A stretch of 13,380 nt of DNA from an uncultured Phycisphaerales bacterium (GTDB lineage: Bacteria > Planctomycetota > Phycisphaerae > UBA1845 > CAIVHJ01). Within the stretch, counting starts at the first letter, position 1, and each line of letters starts with the position of its first letter. Below are positions 1 through 7,409 of the stretch, piece after piece. The position numbers were made by a program, and so were the translations under genes. The notes under the pieces are model-generated. The model made no database searches. It saw only the letters and a list, made by a program, of their open reading frames with translations, and was not told where the DNA came from. Location of the stretch: positions 1 through 13,380 of the forward strand of contig CAIVHJ010000044.1 of the NCBI GenBank assembly GCA_903905665.1. The letters run 5' to 3'.

Positions 1-2583
1 TAGTTTACTAATTCTCGACAAAAATTGATCGGGTTTATTTTTTCCTTTCGTTTTGCCTGCTTTTTCTGCCTCTTCGCATTTGACTACAGATAATTCGATT
101 TCTTTGGATTCCAGTTGGGCGTCACCGTCGGCCAAAACGTATTTCGGTTTTTTTGCGAAGCGCCGGCGGTAGGGATCCTGTTCTTTTTGGGACGGAGTCA
201 GCCAGCGGTCGATTCGTTGTACTTCGGTCCGGTGCGGCCGCAGAAACCACATTCCCCACGGATCGGCACTGGTCGAGGCGACGACCTCCGGCGGCTGGTC
301 GTCGGCAAACGTGATCCTGATCTGATTGCCCCACAATCGGTTCGTGCCGCTGGTGGCGAGTGCTTTGCCCGAAAAGGTCGCCCAGTTTTCGTCGCCCTTG
401 AGCGTCATTTCGTTTTGCCATTCGATTTCAATCGGGATGGGTTCGCGATTTTTTTGACCGCTCAGGTCCTGCGTGGCGGCGATTCGGGCGCGACCGGGAC
501 CAGGGACAAACATCCATTTTCGTGAATCGTCGAACGTTACATTGCCGCCTTCGACGCCAAAATCTCCGAGTTGAACCTTCGCCTGTTGGCCGGGCATGCC
601 TTCAATATGGCCGAACGTGATGAGCTGGTCATCGTCAAACACGCACTGCAATCGCTGCCCGGCGATGTCCCAGTTGCGTTGCGGGTGAGGGTCCACGATG
701 GTGACGCCGCCGTCGGCTTCGAGTTTGGCGAGGTTGGGTGATCGCCGCGTCGGTCGGCCTTCGGCGTCGGTGGGAATTTTTCCGAAGACGGCATCGAGCA
801 CTTTGGGAGTGGTGATTTTTCGCGTTCGCTGCACGATGGTTACGTCATCTTCGGCATGAAAGGACTGGGGGACGTTTCGGCCGGCAGTTTCGTCGCGTGC
901 AAACCGGACATTCAGTTTTTGGCAGGCGATGCTTTCGTTTTCTCGCTGAAGAAAGACGTCATGATCAGCAGCCAGTTTCCTGATCAAATCCTTCATCTTC
1001 ATCTTCGTTCCCGTTTTGGGTTTGTCGAAGGCGGCATCCACACTCCCGCCGCGGAGCGTGAAATCCTCGCGCTTGACGAGCACGTCGCCGCGAAGTTGAG
1101 CGAGACCTTTCTCCCGGTCCATGTGGATCGAGTCGCTCGCCTGCAAAACGCTGTCGGAAGCGTCGTGAATGTTCGCCGGTATACCGCCGTCGCCGGCGCC
1201 ATACAGTTCCGTGAGTCGGGTTCCCGGATCGTGAACGAATTTTGTTCCGTCGGCCTGGCGGTTGAGATTGCCCTCGGCATCATAACTTTCCAGTCGCACG
1301 GGGTTGCCTTCGGCGATCAGTTTTTGGCGCAGGTGCTGACCGTCCGTCATTTTTGAAGGTTCGTCGATCGCGCGAATTTCCAGCGGGCCGACCCACTGCA
1401 CGTCAACCCTTGGTGAAATCGCATCGGCAGGTTTCCGGGCCTCCGCCGATTCCGGGGTATCGGGATGATCATTGACCGCCGCAGAAGCCGGTGCAGGGCC
1501 AGCCTGAGAAGCGTTCGATGCGATGTCTCGTAACAACCACAACTGGTCTGCCAGCAGTCGCCCCTGCAATCGGGTACCGCGGTATTGTGTCGCCTCGACC
1601 GCACTTGCAAAATTTACTTCATAGGTATTCACTTTCGTGGATTCCGGTGAGTGCGGCTCGCCCACGTCAATCACGAGCACATCCTCTCCCAACGGAACAG
1701 GGGGAGGGGTCGGTGAGGAAGCTGCAGGACGAGATTTCGGTGTGGACTTCACGAGGGTTGTGTCATCCGGTTTTTTTGGGGGGGATTCCGCCTGTGAATC
1801 CTCAGTCAAATCCATACCCAGACTCGCTGCACCGAAAAAGACCAGTTTGTCGCCCTGTTTGAGCATCAGGTGGGTCATGCGTCCCGTTGATTCGTTCCAT
1901 CGGACGGTCAGTCCGGTTCCTTCCAGTTCCATTTCGGAGGATTGAACTCGGACGGGGCCGTCCGTTTCGAGGCGGCCGAGATTGCGATCAAATGCGACGT
2001 CGTCCATCCACATCCGAACCAGCCGACTTTGCGGCGTGGGGAGGCCGACTTCTTCAGGATGTTTCCGGCGATAGTCGTCCGTCGTCTGGTCCATGACGAT
2101 GAGAACGTGACCCTTCAATGTACCCTGATCGGGATCGAACCGTTCCTGAGACGAGGGTCGCGAGATCAGTTCCCCCTCATCGGCGCGAATCTGCACTTCC
2201 TGTCCCTGATTCATGTAATAAAGGATTCGCGGATTCTGAAGGGCGTACCGTCGGCCGATGTTATCCAGAGGACTCCACAGGGACTCCACAAACATCTTCT
2301 TATGAAGCGAGTCGTCCAGCCAGGTCAGGCCCACCCGTTCACCGGGAATGACCGGGACGTCACCAATTTTGATGCCGGGCGCCGGAGGCGCCGCGTTGTC
2401 GTTCGCACCGGCGAGGAAGTTACGGAATTTTTCTGGAATTTCCGTCGATTGTGTCTTGCGATTGCCTTTGCCTGTTCCCAGCAAGAAGGCCACAAACAAC
2501 ACCCCCACCAGCGCCAGCGACACGATCACGAGCCGCAGCGTTCGCAGAATCGAATTTCCACGCCGGTGAAATGGATGGGTCAT
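1..2583 (-). CDS. Membrane-anchored LptC/LptA (OstA)-like LPS transport protein, partial at the left edge
   Basis: The minus-strand frame from ATG at 2583 runs without a stop to base 1, giving at least 861 codons, so the C terminus is outside the window. Residues about 16-36 are one hydrophobic segment (LVIVSLALVGVLFVAFLLG) after a basic N terminus, as in LptC-type inner-membrane anchors. The rest looks periplasmic. OstA/LptA-like stretches are visible near residues 198-233 (LETDGPVRVQSSEMELEG), 476-518 (LRGDVLVKREDFTLRGG) and 621-650 (LEADGGVTIVD). A Pro/Ser/Lys-rich linker sits near 260-305. LptC and LptA form a beta-jelly-roll bridge carrying LPS from the inner to the outer membrane. The ATG overlaps the kdsC stop by ATGA, supporting the start and an LPS role. 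LptC is normally about 190 residues and LptA about 180, so this is a fusion or repeat expansion. The family call comes from motifs and context; the coding call is firm. Confidence 0.8.
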   Translation of the reverse strand, partial: MTHPFHRRGNSILRTLRLVIVSLALVGVLFVAFLLGTGKGNRKTQSTEIPEKFRNFLAGANDNAAPPAPGIKIGDVPVIPGERVGLTWLDDSLHKKMFVESLWSPLDNIGRRYALQNPRILYYMNQGQEVQIRADEGELISRPSSQERFDPDQGTLKGHVLIVMDQTTDDYRRKHPEEVGLPTPQSRLVRMWMDDVAFDRNLGRLETDGPVRVQSSEMELEGTGLTVRWNESTGRMTHLMLKQGDKLVFFGAASLGMDLTEDSQAESPPKKPDDTTLVKSTPKSRPAASSPTPPPVPLGEDVLVIDVGEPHSPESTKVNTYEVNFASAVEATQYRGTRLQGRLLADQLWLLRDIASNASQAGPAPASAAVNDHPDTPESAEARKPADAISPRVDVQWVGPLEIRAIDEPSKMTDGQHLRQKLIAEGNPVRLESYDAEGNLNRQADGTKFVHDPGTRLTELYGAGDGGIPANIHDASDSVLQASDSIHMDREKGLAQLRGDVLVKREDFTLRGGSVDAAFDKPKTGTKMKMKDLIRKLAADHDVFLQRENESIACQKLNVRFARDETAGRNVPQSFHAEDDVTIVQRTRKITTPKVLDAVFGKIPTDAEGRPTRRSPNLAKLEADGGVTIVDPHPQRNWDIAGQRLQCVFDDDQLITFGHIEGMPGQQAKVQLGDFGVEGGNVTFDDSRKWMFVPGPGRARIAATQDLSGQKNREPIPIEIEWQNEMTLKGDENWATFSGKALATSGTNRLWGNQIRITFADDQPPEVVASTSADPWGMWFLRPHRTEVQRIDRWLTPSQKEQDPYRRRFAKKPKYVLADGDAQLESKEIELSVVKCEEAEKAGKTKGKNKPDQFLSRISKL

Positions 2584-3068
2584 CCTGTTTCTTTCTTCAT
2601 GAGCAGATCGATGGTTTCTCGGACGGCTCCCGACCCGCCGGGTAACTTCGTGACGTATTTTGCCGCCGCTTTGACTTCGGGCAGGGCATTGGCCACCGCC
2701 ACCGCAAAGCCGCACTGTCGCATGACCGGAATATCCGGCAGGTCGTCCCCCACGTAACATACCTGTCGAGCGGAGATTCCCCATCGTTTCAGCAACGATT
2801 CAAACGCGGGTTCCTTTTCCTCGTGCCCTTGCAGGACGTCCTCGATGCCGAGATTGGCGGCCCGGCGAGCCACGATCGGAGTATTCCGACCGCTCAGGAG
2901 GGCGATTTTTCCTCCCGATCGAATCCATGACACGATTCCCGCTCCATCGTGCGCATGGAACGTTTTGATGCATTCGCCGGAGGCGTCATAATACAGACGT
3001 CCGTCCGTCAGCACCCCGTCCACGTCCAGTACAATTGCCGTGATGGATTTCACACGGTTTCCCTTCAT
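2580..3068 (-). CDS. kdsC: KDO-8-phosphate phosphatase, KdsC-type HAD hydrolase
   Basis: KdsC hydrolyses 3-deoxy-D-manno-octulosonate 8-phosphate to KDO in the cytoplasm, a step in making the LPS inner core. All HAD motifs of the capless C-type phosphatases are present: DVDGVLTDG with nucleophile D15 and acid/base D17, the LLSGR serine S59, catalytic lysine K85 in HEEKEP, and the acidic pair D108/D109 plus D112 in VGDDLPD. At 162 residues it fits the family. The ATG at 3068 has no clear Shine-Dalgarno. An in-frame GTG at 3053 (Val6) has AAGGGA six bases upstream and would still leave a full domain of 157 residues, so it may be the true start. Its TGA overlaps the ATG of the LptC/OstA-like gene, suggesting translational coupling. 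YrbI-type phosphatases for other nonulosonates share these motifs, but the LPS-transport neighbour favours KDO. Confidence 0.9.
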   Translation of the reverse strand: MKGNRVKSITAIVLDVDGVLTDGRLYYDASGECIKTFHAHDGAGIVSWIRSGGKIALLSGRNTPIVARRAANLGIEDVLQGHEEKEPAFESLLKRWGISARQVCYVGDDLPDIPVMRQCGFAVAVANALPEVKAAAKYVTKLPGGSGAVRETIDLLMKKETG

Positions 3069-3130
3069 GCGGTTGAATTCGCGGGAATCTATACTACACT
3101 AAACCAAGATATTTGGACAGGAATTACGCC
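3069..3130. promoter_or_regulatory. Divergent promoter region between kdsC and trpS
   Basis: This 62-bp spacer separates two divergent genes and is more AT-rich than its flanks, so it should hold promoters for both. On the plus strand TATACT (3090-3095) is a fair -10 for trpS, but no good -35 lies 16-18 bp upstream; TTGAAT at 3073 is only 11 bp away. On the minus strand the same TA-rich patch offers TATAGA. Any promoters would overlap, so the two directions could compete. The assignment is inferred from layout. Confidence 0.4.
3119..3122 (+). promoter_or_regulatory. Ribosome binding site that sets the trpS start
   Basis: AGGA lies eight bases before ATG 3131. It favours that ATG over an in-frame TTG at 3113, which would add six residues with no family counterpart. 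Confidence 0.6.
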
Positions 3131-4111
3131 ATGAGAGTTCTTTCGGGCATTCAATCATCCGGGACGCTGCATCTGGGAAATTATTTCGGGGCGATGAAAC
3201 AGCACATTGAGCTGCAGTATCAGCATGAATGTTTTTATTTTATCGCCAACTATCACGCGCTGACGACGGTTCAGGACGCCGATCGGTTGCGGCGGTTGAC
3301 GCTCGAAACGGCCGCCGGTTATTTGGCGGCGGGGTTGGATCCCGCCAAAGCGACACTGTTTCGACAGTCGGACGTTCCAGAGGTGACGGAGCTGGCGTGG
3401 ATACTCGCCACGGTCACTGGCAAGGGGTTGCTGGACCGCGCTCATTCGTTCAAGGACAAAACCACCAAAGGGATCGCGCCGTCGATGGGATTGTTTTGTT
3501 ATCCTTTGCTGATGGCGGCGGATATTCTGATTTATCGATCCGATTGCGTTCCGGTGGGCCGGGATCAGGTCCAGCATATCGAGATGGCGCAGGACATGGC
3601 GGGATATTTCAACAATACCTACAAATGCAACGTGCTGATTCGACCGGAACCCAGACTGGGACATGCCCCGGTGGTTCCGGGGATCGACGGGCAGAAGATG
3701 AGCAAAAGTTACGGCAACCATATTGAGATTTTCGGGGACCCGTCAGAAGCCAGAAAGCGCATCATGAGCATCAAGACCGATTCCACGCCGGTCGAGGCGC
3801 CCAAGGACCCGGACCGGTGCAACGCTTATACGATTTTGAAATTGCTGGCGTCGGAATCCGAGGCTGCGGACTGGGCGGGACGGTATCGTGCCGGCGGCGT
3901 CGGATACGGCGAGGTAAAAAAACGGATCGCGGAATTGTTCGGACAGGCTTTTGATCCGATGCGGCAGCGACGCGCCGAGTTGCTGGCGCACCCTGATCGC
4001 GTTGAAACCGTGCTGGTTGCCGGAGCGTCCCAGGCGCGGCGTGAAGCGGAAATCACCATGCGAGCCGTCCGGGAAGTCTGCGGAATCCCGGCGAGTTCTT
4101 CGATGGAATGA
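3131..4111 (+). CDS. trpS: Tryptophan--tRNA ligase
   Basis: TrpS activates tryptophan with ATP and charges tRNA-Trp. This is a class I synthetase of 326 residues, the usual length for the bacterial enzyme. The HIGH-type signature is T12-L-H-L-G-N17, right after the family N-terminal SGIQSSG. The second signature KMSKS is intact at residues 189-193 (GQKMSKSYGN). The block DCVPVGRDQ.QH at about 138-149 is a conserved family segment, and the C-terminal helical anticodon-binding part is complete. ATG 3131 was chosen because AGGA stands eight bases upstream and MRVLSGIQ is a typical TrpS opening. It is first of three plus-strand genes: scpA follows after 39 bp, then a RidA-family gene. No T-box-like leader is visible; the upstream spacer is too short. 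Nothing appears broken. Confidence 0.97.
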   Translation: MRVLSGIQSSGTLHLGNYFGAMKQHIELQYQHECFYFIANYHALTTVQDADRLRRLTLETAAGYLAAGLDPAKATLFRQSDVPEVTELAWILATVTGKGLLDRAHSFKDKTTKGIAPSMGLFCYPLLMAADILIYRSDCVPVGRDQVQHIEMAQDMAGYFNNTYKCNVLIRPEPRLGHAPVVPGIDGQKMSKSYGNHIEIFGDPSEARKRIMSIKTDSTPVEAPKDPDRCNAYTILKLLASESEAADWAGRYRAGGVGYGEVKKRIAELFGQAFDPMRQRRAELLAHPDRVETVLVAGASQARREAEITMRAVREVCGIPASSSME

Positions 4112-4129
4112 CGCGGTGGCTGAACCGCG
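4112..4129 (+). other. Small hairpin between trpS and scpA
   Basis: CGCGGT (4112-4117) pairs perfectly with ACCGCG (4124-4129) across a six-base loop, starting at the base after the trpS stop. No T-run follows, so it is not a standard terminator. It could stabilise the trpS 3' end or be chance in GC-rich DNA. Confidence 0.3.
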
Positions 4130-4150
4130 AAGATTGAAGTATTCAACATC

Positions 4151-4981
4151 ATGGCTGACGATTATCGGGTACAACTTGACGCCTACCACGGTCCGCTGGA
4201 CCTGCTGCTTTATCTGATCAAGCGGGAGGAAGTCGATATCTACGACATTCCGATTTCCCGGATCACGTCGCAATATCTCGAATACGTGGAGTTGCTCAAG
4301 CAGATTGATCCGAATGTGGTGGGTGAATTTCTGGTGATGGCCGCCACGCTGATGGAAATCAAGTCGCGGATGCTTTTGCCCACGCCCCCCCCGGAAGAAA
4401 CCGATGAGGATCTTCTTGATCCGAGGCTGGAGCTGGTGCGGCAGTTGCTGGAGTACAAGAAGTTCAAAGATGCCGCGTACCAGCTCGAAGAGGCGGCCGA
4501 GGAGCGTGCGCAGCGGTTTGCTCGTTCGCCGACTTTGGTGCAGTCTGACGAGGAACCCCAGGTGGACCTGGAAGAAGCCCAGGTGTGGGACCTGCTTCGT
4601 GCATTTGGGAAACTTCTCCGGCAGATCGGTTATACGGAGACCAAACACGAAGTCATCTATGACGACACGCCGATCGCGTTGCATGCCGCCGATGTATTGG
4701 ACCGCCTGTCGCGTGAAGGGGGTTCGTTGCGGTTTGAATTGATTTTTGAAGGACGGGGCAAGGGCGAGATCATCGGTTTGTTTTTGGCTCTATTGGAACT
4801 CGTCCGTCTGAAACGCATTCGCGTCGAGCAGGAATCCAACTTCGGGGAGATTCTCCTGCATCTGCTCGATGCCACCCCGATCCGCGAAAACGAAATCGAA
4901 CGGCCATTGCTTTCGGAGCCTTCGAAAGAGCAGAGACCCCATCCGGAGGATTCGCCGGAAAGTGGACCCAATCCTGAATGA
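4151..4981 (+). CDS. scpA: Segregation and condensation protein A (kleisin of the SMC complex)
   Basis: ScpA is the kleisin that bridges the heads of the SMC dimer and, with ScpB, helps compact and segregate the chromosome. The N terminus (YRVQLDAYHGPLDLLLYLIK) and the following EVDIYDIPISRITSQYLEY are family hallmarks, as is the helix EFLVMAATLMEIKSRMLLP near residues 60-80. The middle, about 80-180, is acidic and variable. The end has the winged-helix-like region (LIFEGRGKGEIIGLFLALLELVRLKRI) that binds the SMC head. At 276 residues it is near normal length. A Glu/Pro-rich tail follows. The ATG at 4151 has only a poor Shine-Dalgarno. An eight-C run (4385-4392) encodes part of the TPPPEE linker. 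scpB and smc are not in the window. Confidence 0.95.
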   Translation: MADDYRVQLDAYHGPLDLLLYLIKREEVDIYDIPISRITSQYLEYVELLKQIDPNVVGEFLVMAATLMEIKSRMLLPTPPPEETDEDLLDPRLELVRQLLEYKKFKDAAYQLEEAAEERAQRFARSPTLVQSDEEPQVDLEEAQVWDLLRAFGKLLRQIGYTETKHEVIYDDTPIALHAADVLDRLSREGGSLRFELIFEGRGKGEIIGLFLALLELVRLKRIRVEQESNFGEILLHLLDATPIRENEIERPLLSEPSKEQRPHPEDSPESGPNPE

Positions 4982-4997
4982 TTGAGGCGGGAACCGG

Positions 4998-5003
4998 AAA
5001 GGA
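4998..5003 (+). promoter_or_regulatory. Ribosome binding site that sets the RidA-family start
   Basis: AAAGGA ends seven bases before ATG 5011. The upstream in-frame ATG at 4978, which overlaps the scpA stop, has no such site, so 5011 is preferred. Confidence 0.65.
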
Positions 5004-5010
5004 CTCATCC

Positions 5011-5472
5011 ATGTCCGTTCATGATCGATTAAAACAACTCGGTATGGAACTTCCCACAGTAACCCCGCCGGTCGGTTCGTATGTTCCGGCGATACAGATC
5101 GGGAATCTGATTCACACGAGCGGTCAGCTCCCGATGATCAAGGGAGAGTTGACGGGCAAGGGCAAGGTTCCGACGGATACGCCGCTACCCAACGCACAAC
5201 AGGCAGCGAGGGTCGCCGTGCTGAACGCTCTGGCGGCTGCTGCTCAGTCAGCAGGCGGACTGGATCGAATTGAGCGGGTCGTCCGGGTGGGTGTGTTCGT
5301 CAACAGCGCCCTCGGTTTCACCGATCAGGCCAAAGTCGCCAACGGCGCCAGTGATTTTCTGGTGGAACTGTTCGGCGAAAAAGGCAAACACGTTCGCGCC
5401 GCAGTCGGGGTCTGCGAACTTCCACTCAACGCCGCCGTCGAACTTGAACTCACCATTCAGGTTCGCTCCTGA
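5011..5472 (+). CDS. RidA-family (YjgF/YER057c/UK114) protein
   Basis: RidA-family proteins are small trimeric enzymes; the archetype hydrolyses reactive enamine/imine intermediates released by PLP enzymes. This 153-residue protein belongs to the longer subgroup opening with LKxLGxELP and PVxSYVPA, followed by GNLIHTSGQLP. The central part (AARVAVLNALAAAAQSAGGL) and the C-terminal GVCELPLNAAVELELTI match that subgroup. I cannot confirm that it is a true imine deaminase, because this subgroup is less characterised than the archetype, so no gene symbol is given. The start at 5011 follows AAAGGA at good spacing; an alternative ATG at 4978 would overlap the scpA stop and add 11 residues. The gene ends inside the oppositely oriented RNase E/G gene, with a 16-bp convergent overlap. 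Confidence 0.9.
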   Translation: MSVHDRLKQLGMELPTVTPPVGSYVPAIQIGNLIHTSGQLPMIKGELTGKGKVPTDTPLPNAQQAARVAVLNALAAAAQSAGGLDRIERVVRVGVFVNSALGFTDQAKVANGASDFLVELFGEKGKHVRAAVGVCELPLNAAVELELTIQVRS

Positions 5473-7409
5473 ACGGGCGGTTCGGGCTGCCGGGCGAATT
5501 CGGGCAGCACAACGTGTCGTCCGCGAACGTCCTCTGCTTCAAAACGGTGGGCTTCGACGGCTAACGACTGATCCACCTGGATGACTACGATCTTGCCGAG
5601 TTCCTCCTCCAACTGGGCCAAGGCTCGGCGCTTCCGATTGAGCAGATGAAGTCCCACGTCCGGCGAGACCGTCACCTTCAATCGGTGAACGGTGTTGTGA
5701 TGAATGGCCAGTTGAATCAATCGCATCACGTCGAGCATCATGGTTTCGGGGGTTTTGATCAATCCGGTGCCCTTACAGGCGGGGCAATCGGAATACAAAC
5801 TGCGCTGCATGGACGCCCGTTGCCGTTGACGCGTCATTTCGATGATGCCGAACAGGCTCATTCGCAAAATTTCGGCCCGTTCCTTGTGCTTTTTCAGCGC
5901 GTCGCGGATCTGCTTTTCGACTTTGCGCTTGTGCGCGTCACGCTGCATGTCGATGAAGTCGCAGATGATCAACCCGCCCAGATCGCGTAATCGCAACTGC
6001 CGTGCAATTTCTTCCGCCGCTTCCATGTTGATTTTGAACGCGGTTTCCTCGGCGCTGTCAGGCGTGCGATATCGTCCGCTGTTGACGTCGATCGCCACGA
6101 GAGCCTCGGTCGATTCGATCACCAGCGACCCCCCCGAGCGCAGAGGAACTTTTTTGGAATTGAGCCGTTCGATTTCCTCCTCGATGCGGAATCGGTGGAA
6201 GATCGGCTCTTTGTCGGTATAGTGTTCGACGATATCGACGTTTCGGGGCATGACGAGATGGAGAAATTCCCGCGCCTGCCGTACCGTTTCGGCATCGTCA
6301 ATGACGATTCGTGCCACGTCGGGGGTGAGCACGTCGCGCATCGTTCTCATCAACAGATTCGTTTCCTGATACAGCAGGACCGGCGGATCGGTGTGTTTGA
6401 TGCCGTCCACGATGATTTTCCACAATCGTTCCATATAGTTCAGGTCCCGCTGCAGTTCCCGTTTGGTCTGGCCGCGACCCGCCGTTCGCAAAATAAACCC
6501 CATGTCCGGCGGCAACTGAAGCGATTTGAGCGCGTCCCGTGCGTCCTGACGGCCCTCGTCGTCCTCGATCTTGCGCGAGACGCCCAGTCGGCTCATGCCC
6601 GGCATCATGACCAGATAACGTCCCGGAAGGGACAAATAAGTGGTCAACGTCGGACCTTTGGTCCCGATGCCCTCCTTGGTCACCTGGACGATGACGATGT
6701 CCCCCCGTTTGAGACATTTCTGGATCGGGGGTCGGTCTCGGCGTGAGATTTTTTGGCCGACTCCTTCGCGTTCGTGGTGGTCTCCGGGAAAATACTGTGG
6801 TTGAAGGTCGGAGATGTGCAGAAAGCCGTTCCGCCCGATCCCAAAATCAATAAACGCCGCCTGTATGCTCGGTTCCACGTTCGTGACCACACCCTTGTAA
6901 ATGTTGTACACGTGGGACTCGACGCTCTGGCGTTCGTAAAACAATTCCTCAAGTTTGCCGTCGCTCAGGACGGCAATTCGACACTCATCTCCGCGCGAGA
7001 CGTTGACGATCATATTACGACCGCGATGGGGGGTCGCTTCCGAAGTCTCGGGTTCGACCGATTCGGAAGGTTCCAGATTTTGTTGATCAGGAGCGGGTTT
7101 TCCTCGCCGCGATTTTGTGTGACGCCGGCTGGGACCCCGGGCCGGAACTGATGACGAATGGGAACCCTGCAGTCGGGGTGCAGTGCGTTCTGCCGATACA
7201 GGGGGCGGTGTCGTTCTTGCCGGCTGACGAGGGGGCGGGGGAGTGTTCTGCGAAGGTCCGGAGGATGTTTTGGCCGCCGGTACATTGGCGGCGACCAGTT
7301 GGACCGGTTCGGGTTTCCGTCCGGTTTTCGGGGAATGTCGTCGCCCCCGTCTCCGCCGGGAAGAACCCGAAGAGGAATGCTGCGTGTTGGACATGGGTTG
7401 TTCGTTCAT
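5457..7409 (-). CDS. Ribonuclease E/G family endoribonuclease
   Basis: RNase E/G cuts single-stranded AU-rich RNA in mRNA decay and in rRNA/tRNA maturation. The protein has about 650 residues. Residues 1-130 are a basic, Ser/Pro/Arg-rich disordered leader (SSRRRRGRRHSPK). An S1 domain starts near 145 (SHVYNIYKGVVTNV, then AAFIDFGIGRNGFLHISDL). The DNase I-like catalytic core keeps D441 in DVNSGR and D484 in DFIDM, which bind the magnesium. The zinc-link motif CPACKGTG (C542, C545) needed for tetramer assembly is intact. There is no long C-terminal degradosome scaffold; the extra disorder is N-terminal. The ATG at 7409 overlaps the stop of the upstream DUF2344 gene (ATGA), so translation is probably coupled; GTG 7418 and ATG 7394 are alternatives. 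Whether it is closer to rne or rng is not settled, so no symbol is given. Confidence 0.95.
   Translation of the reverse strand: MNEQPMSNTQHSSSGSSRRRRGRRHSPKTGRKPEPVQLVAANVPAAKTSSGPSQNTPPPPRQPARTTPPPVSAERTAPRLQGSHSSSVPARGPSRRHTKSRRGKPAPDQQNLEPSESVEPETSEATPHRGRNMIVNVSRGDECRIAVLSDGKLEELFYERQSVESHVYNIYKGVVTNVEPSIQAAFIDFGIGRNGFLHISDLQPQYFPGDHHEREGVGQKISRRDRPPIQKCLKRGDIVIVQVTKEGIGTKGPTLTTYLSLPGRYLVMMPGMSRLGVSRKIEDDEGRQDARDALKSLQLPPDMGFILRTAGRGQTKRELQRDLNYMERLWKIIVDGIKHTDPPVLLYQETNLLMRTMRDVLTPDVARIVIDDAETVRQAREFLHLVMPRNVDIVEHYTDKEPIFHRFRIEEEIERLNSKKVPLRSGGSLVIESTEALVAIDVNSGRYRTPDSAEETAFKINMEAAEEIARQLRLRDLGGLIICDFIDMQRDAHKRKVEKQIRDALKKHKERAEILRMSLFGIIEMTRQRQRASMQRSLYSDCPACKGTGLIKTPETMMLDVMRLIQLAIHHNTVHRLKVTVSPDVGLHLLNRKRRALAQLEEELGKIVVIQVDQSLAVEAHRFEAEDVRGRHVVLPEFARQPEPPVQERT
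5486..5508. other. Hairpin in the convergent rne/ridA end region
   Basis: GCTGCC (5486-5491) and GGCAGC (5503-5508) form a six-base stem around an 11-base loop that holds the palindrome CGAATTCG. It lies 14 bases past the RidA-family stop and inside the last RNase E/G codons. With no separate intergenic terminator, it could slow polymerase, but no T-run follows. Confidence 0.25.

Noticed and set aside
1..2583. Several short minus-strand frames instead of one long gene
   Set aside because: A single frame from ATG 2583 to base 1 is stop-free across all 861 codons; the short frames are in other phases.
1942..2757. Plus-strand open frame of 271 codons
   Set aside because: It is antisense to kdsC and the LptC/OstA-like gene, crosses both and has no recognisable domain; the minus-strand frames have motifs and an ATGA junction.
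4112..4129. Terminator between trpS and scpA
   Set aside because: The hairpin is real but has no T-run after it and the genes are only 39 bp apart, so read-through is more likely.
3743..4684. Minus-strand open frame of 313 codons
   Set aside because: It runs antisense across trpS and scpA, including their intergenic gap, and its Arg/His-rich translation has no family signature. Such long antisense frames follow from the codon bias of the real genes.
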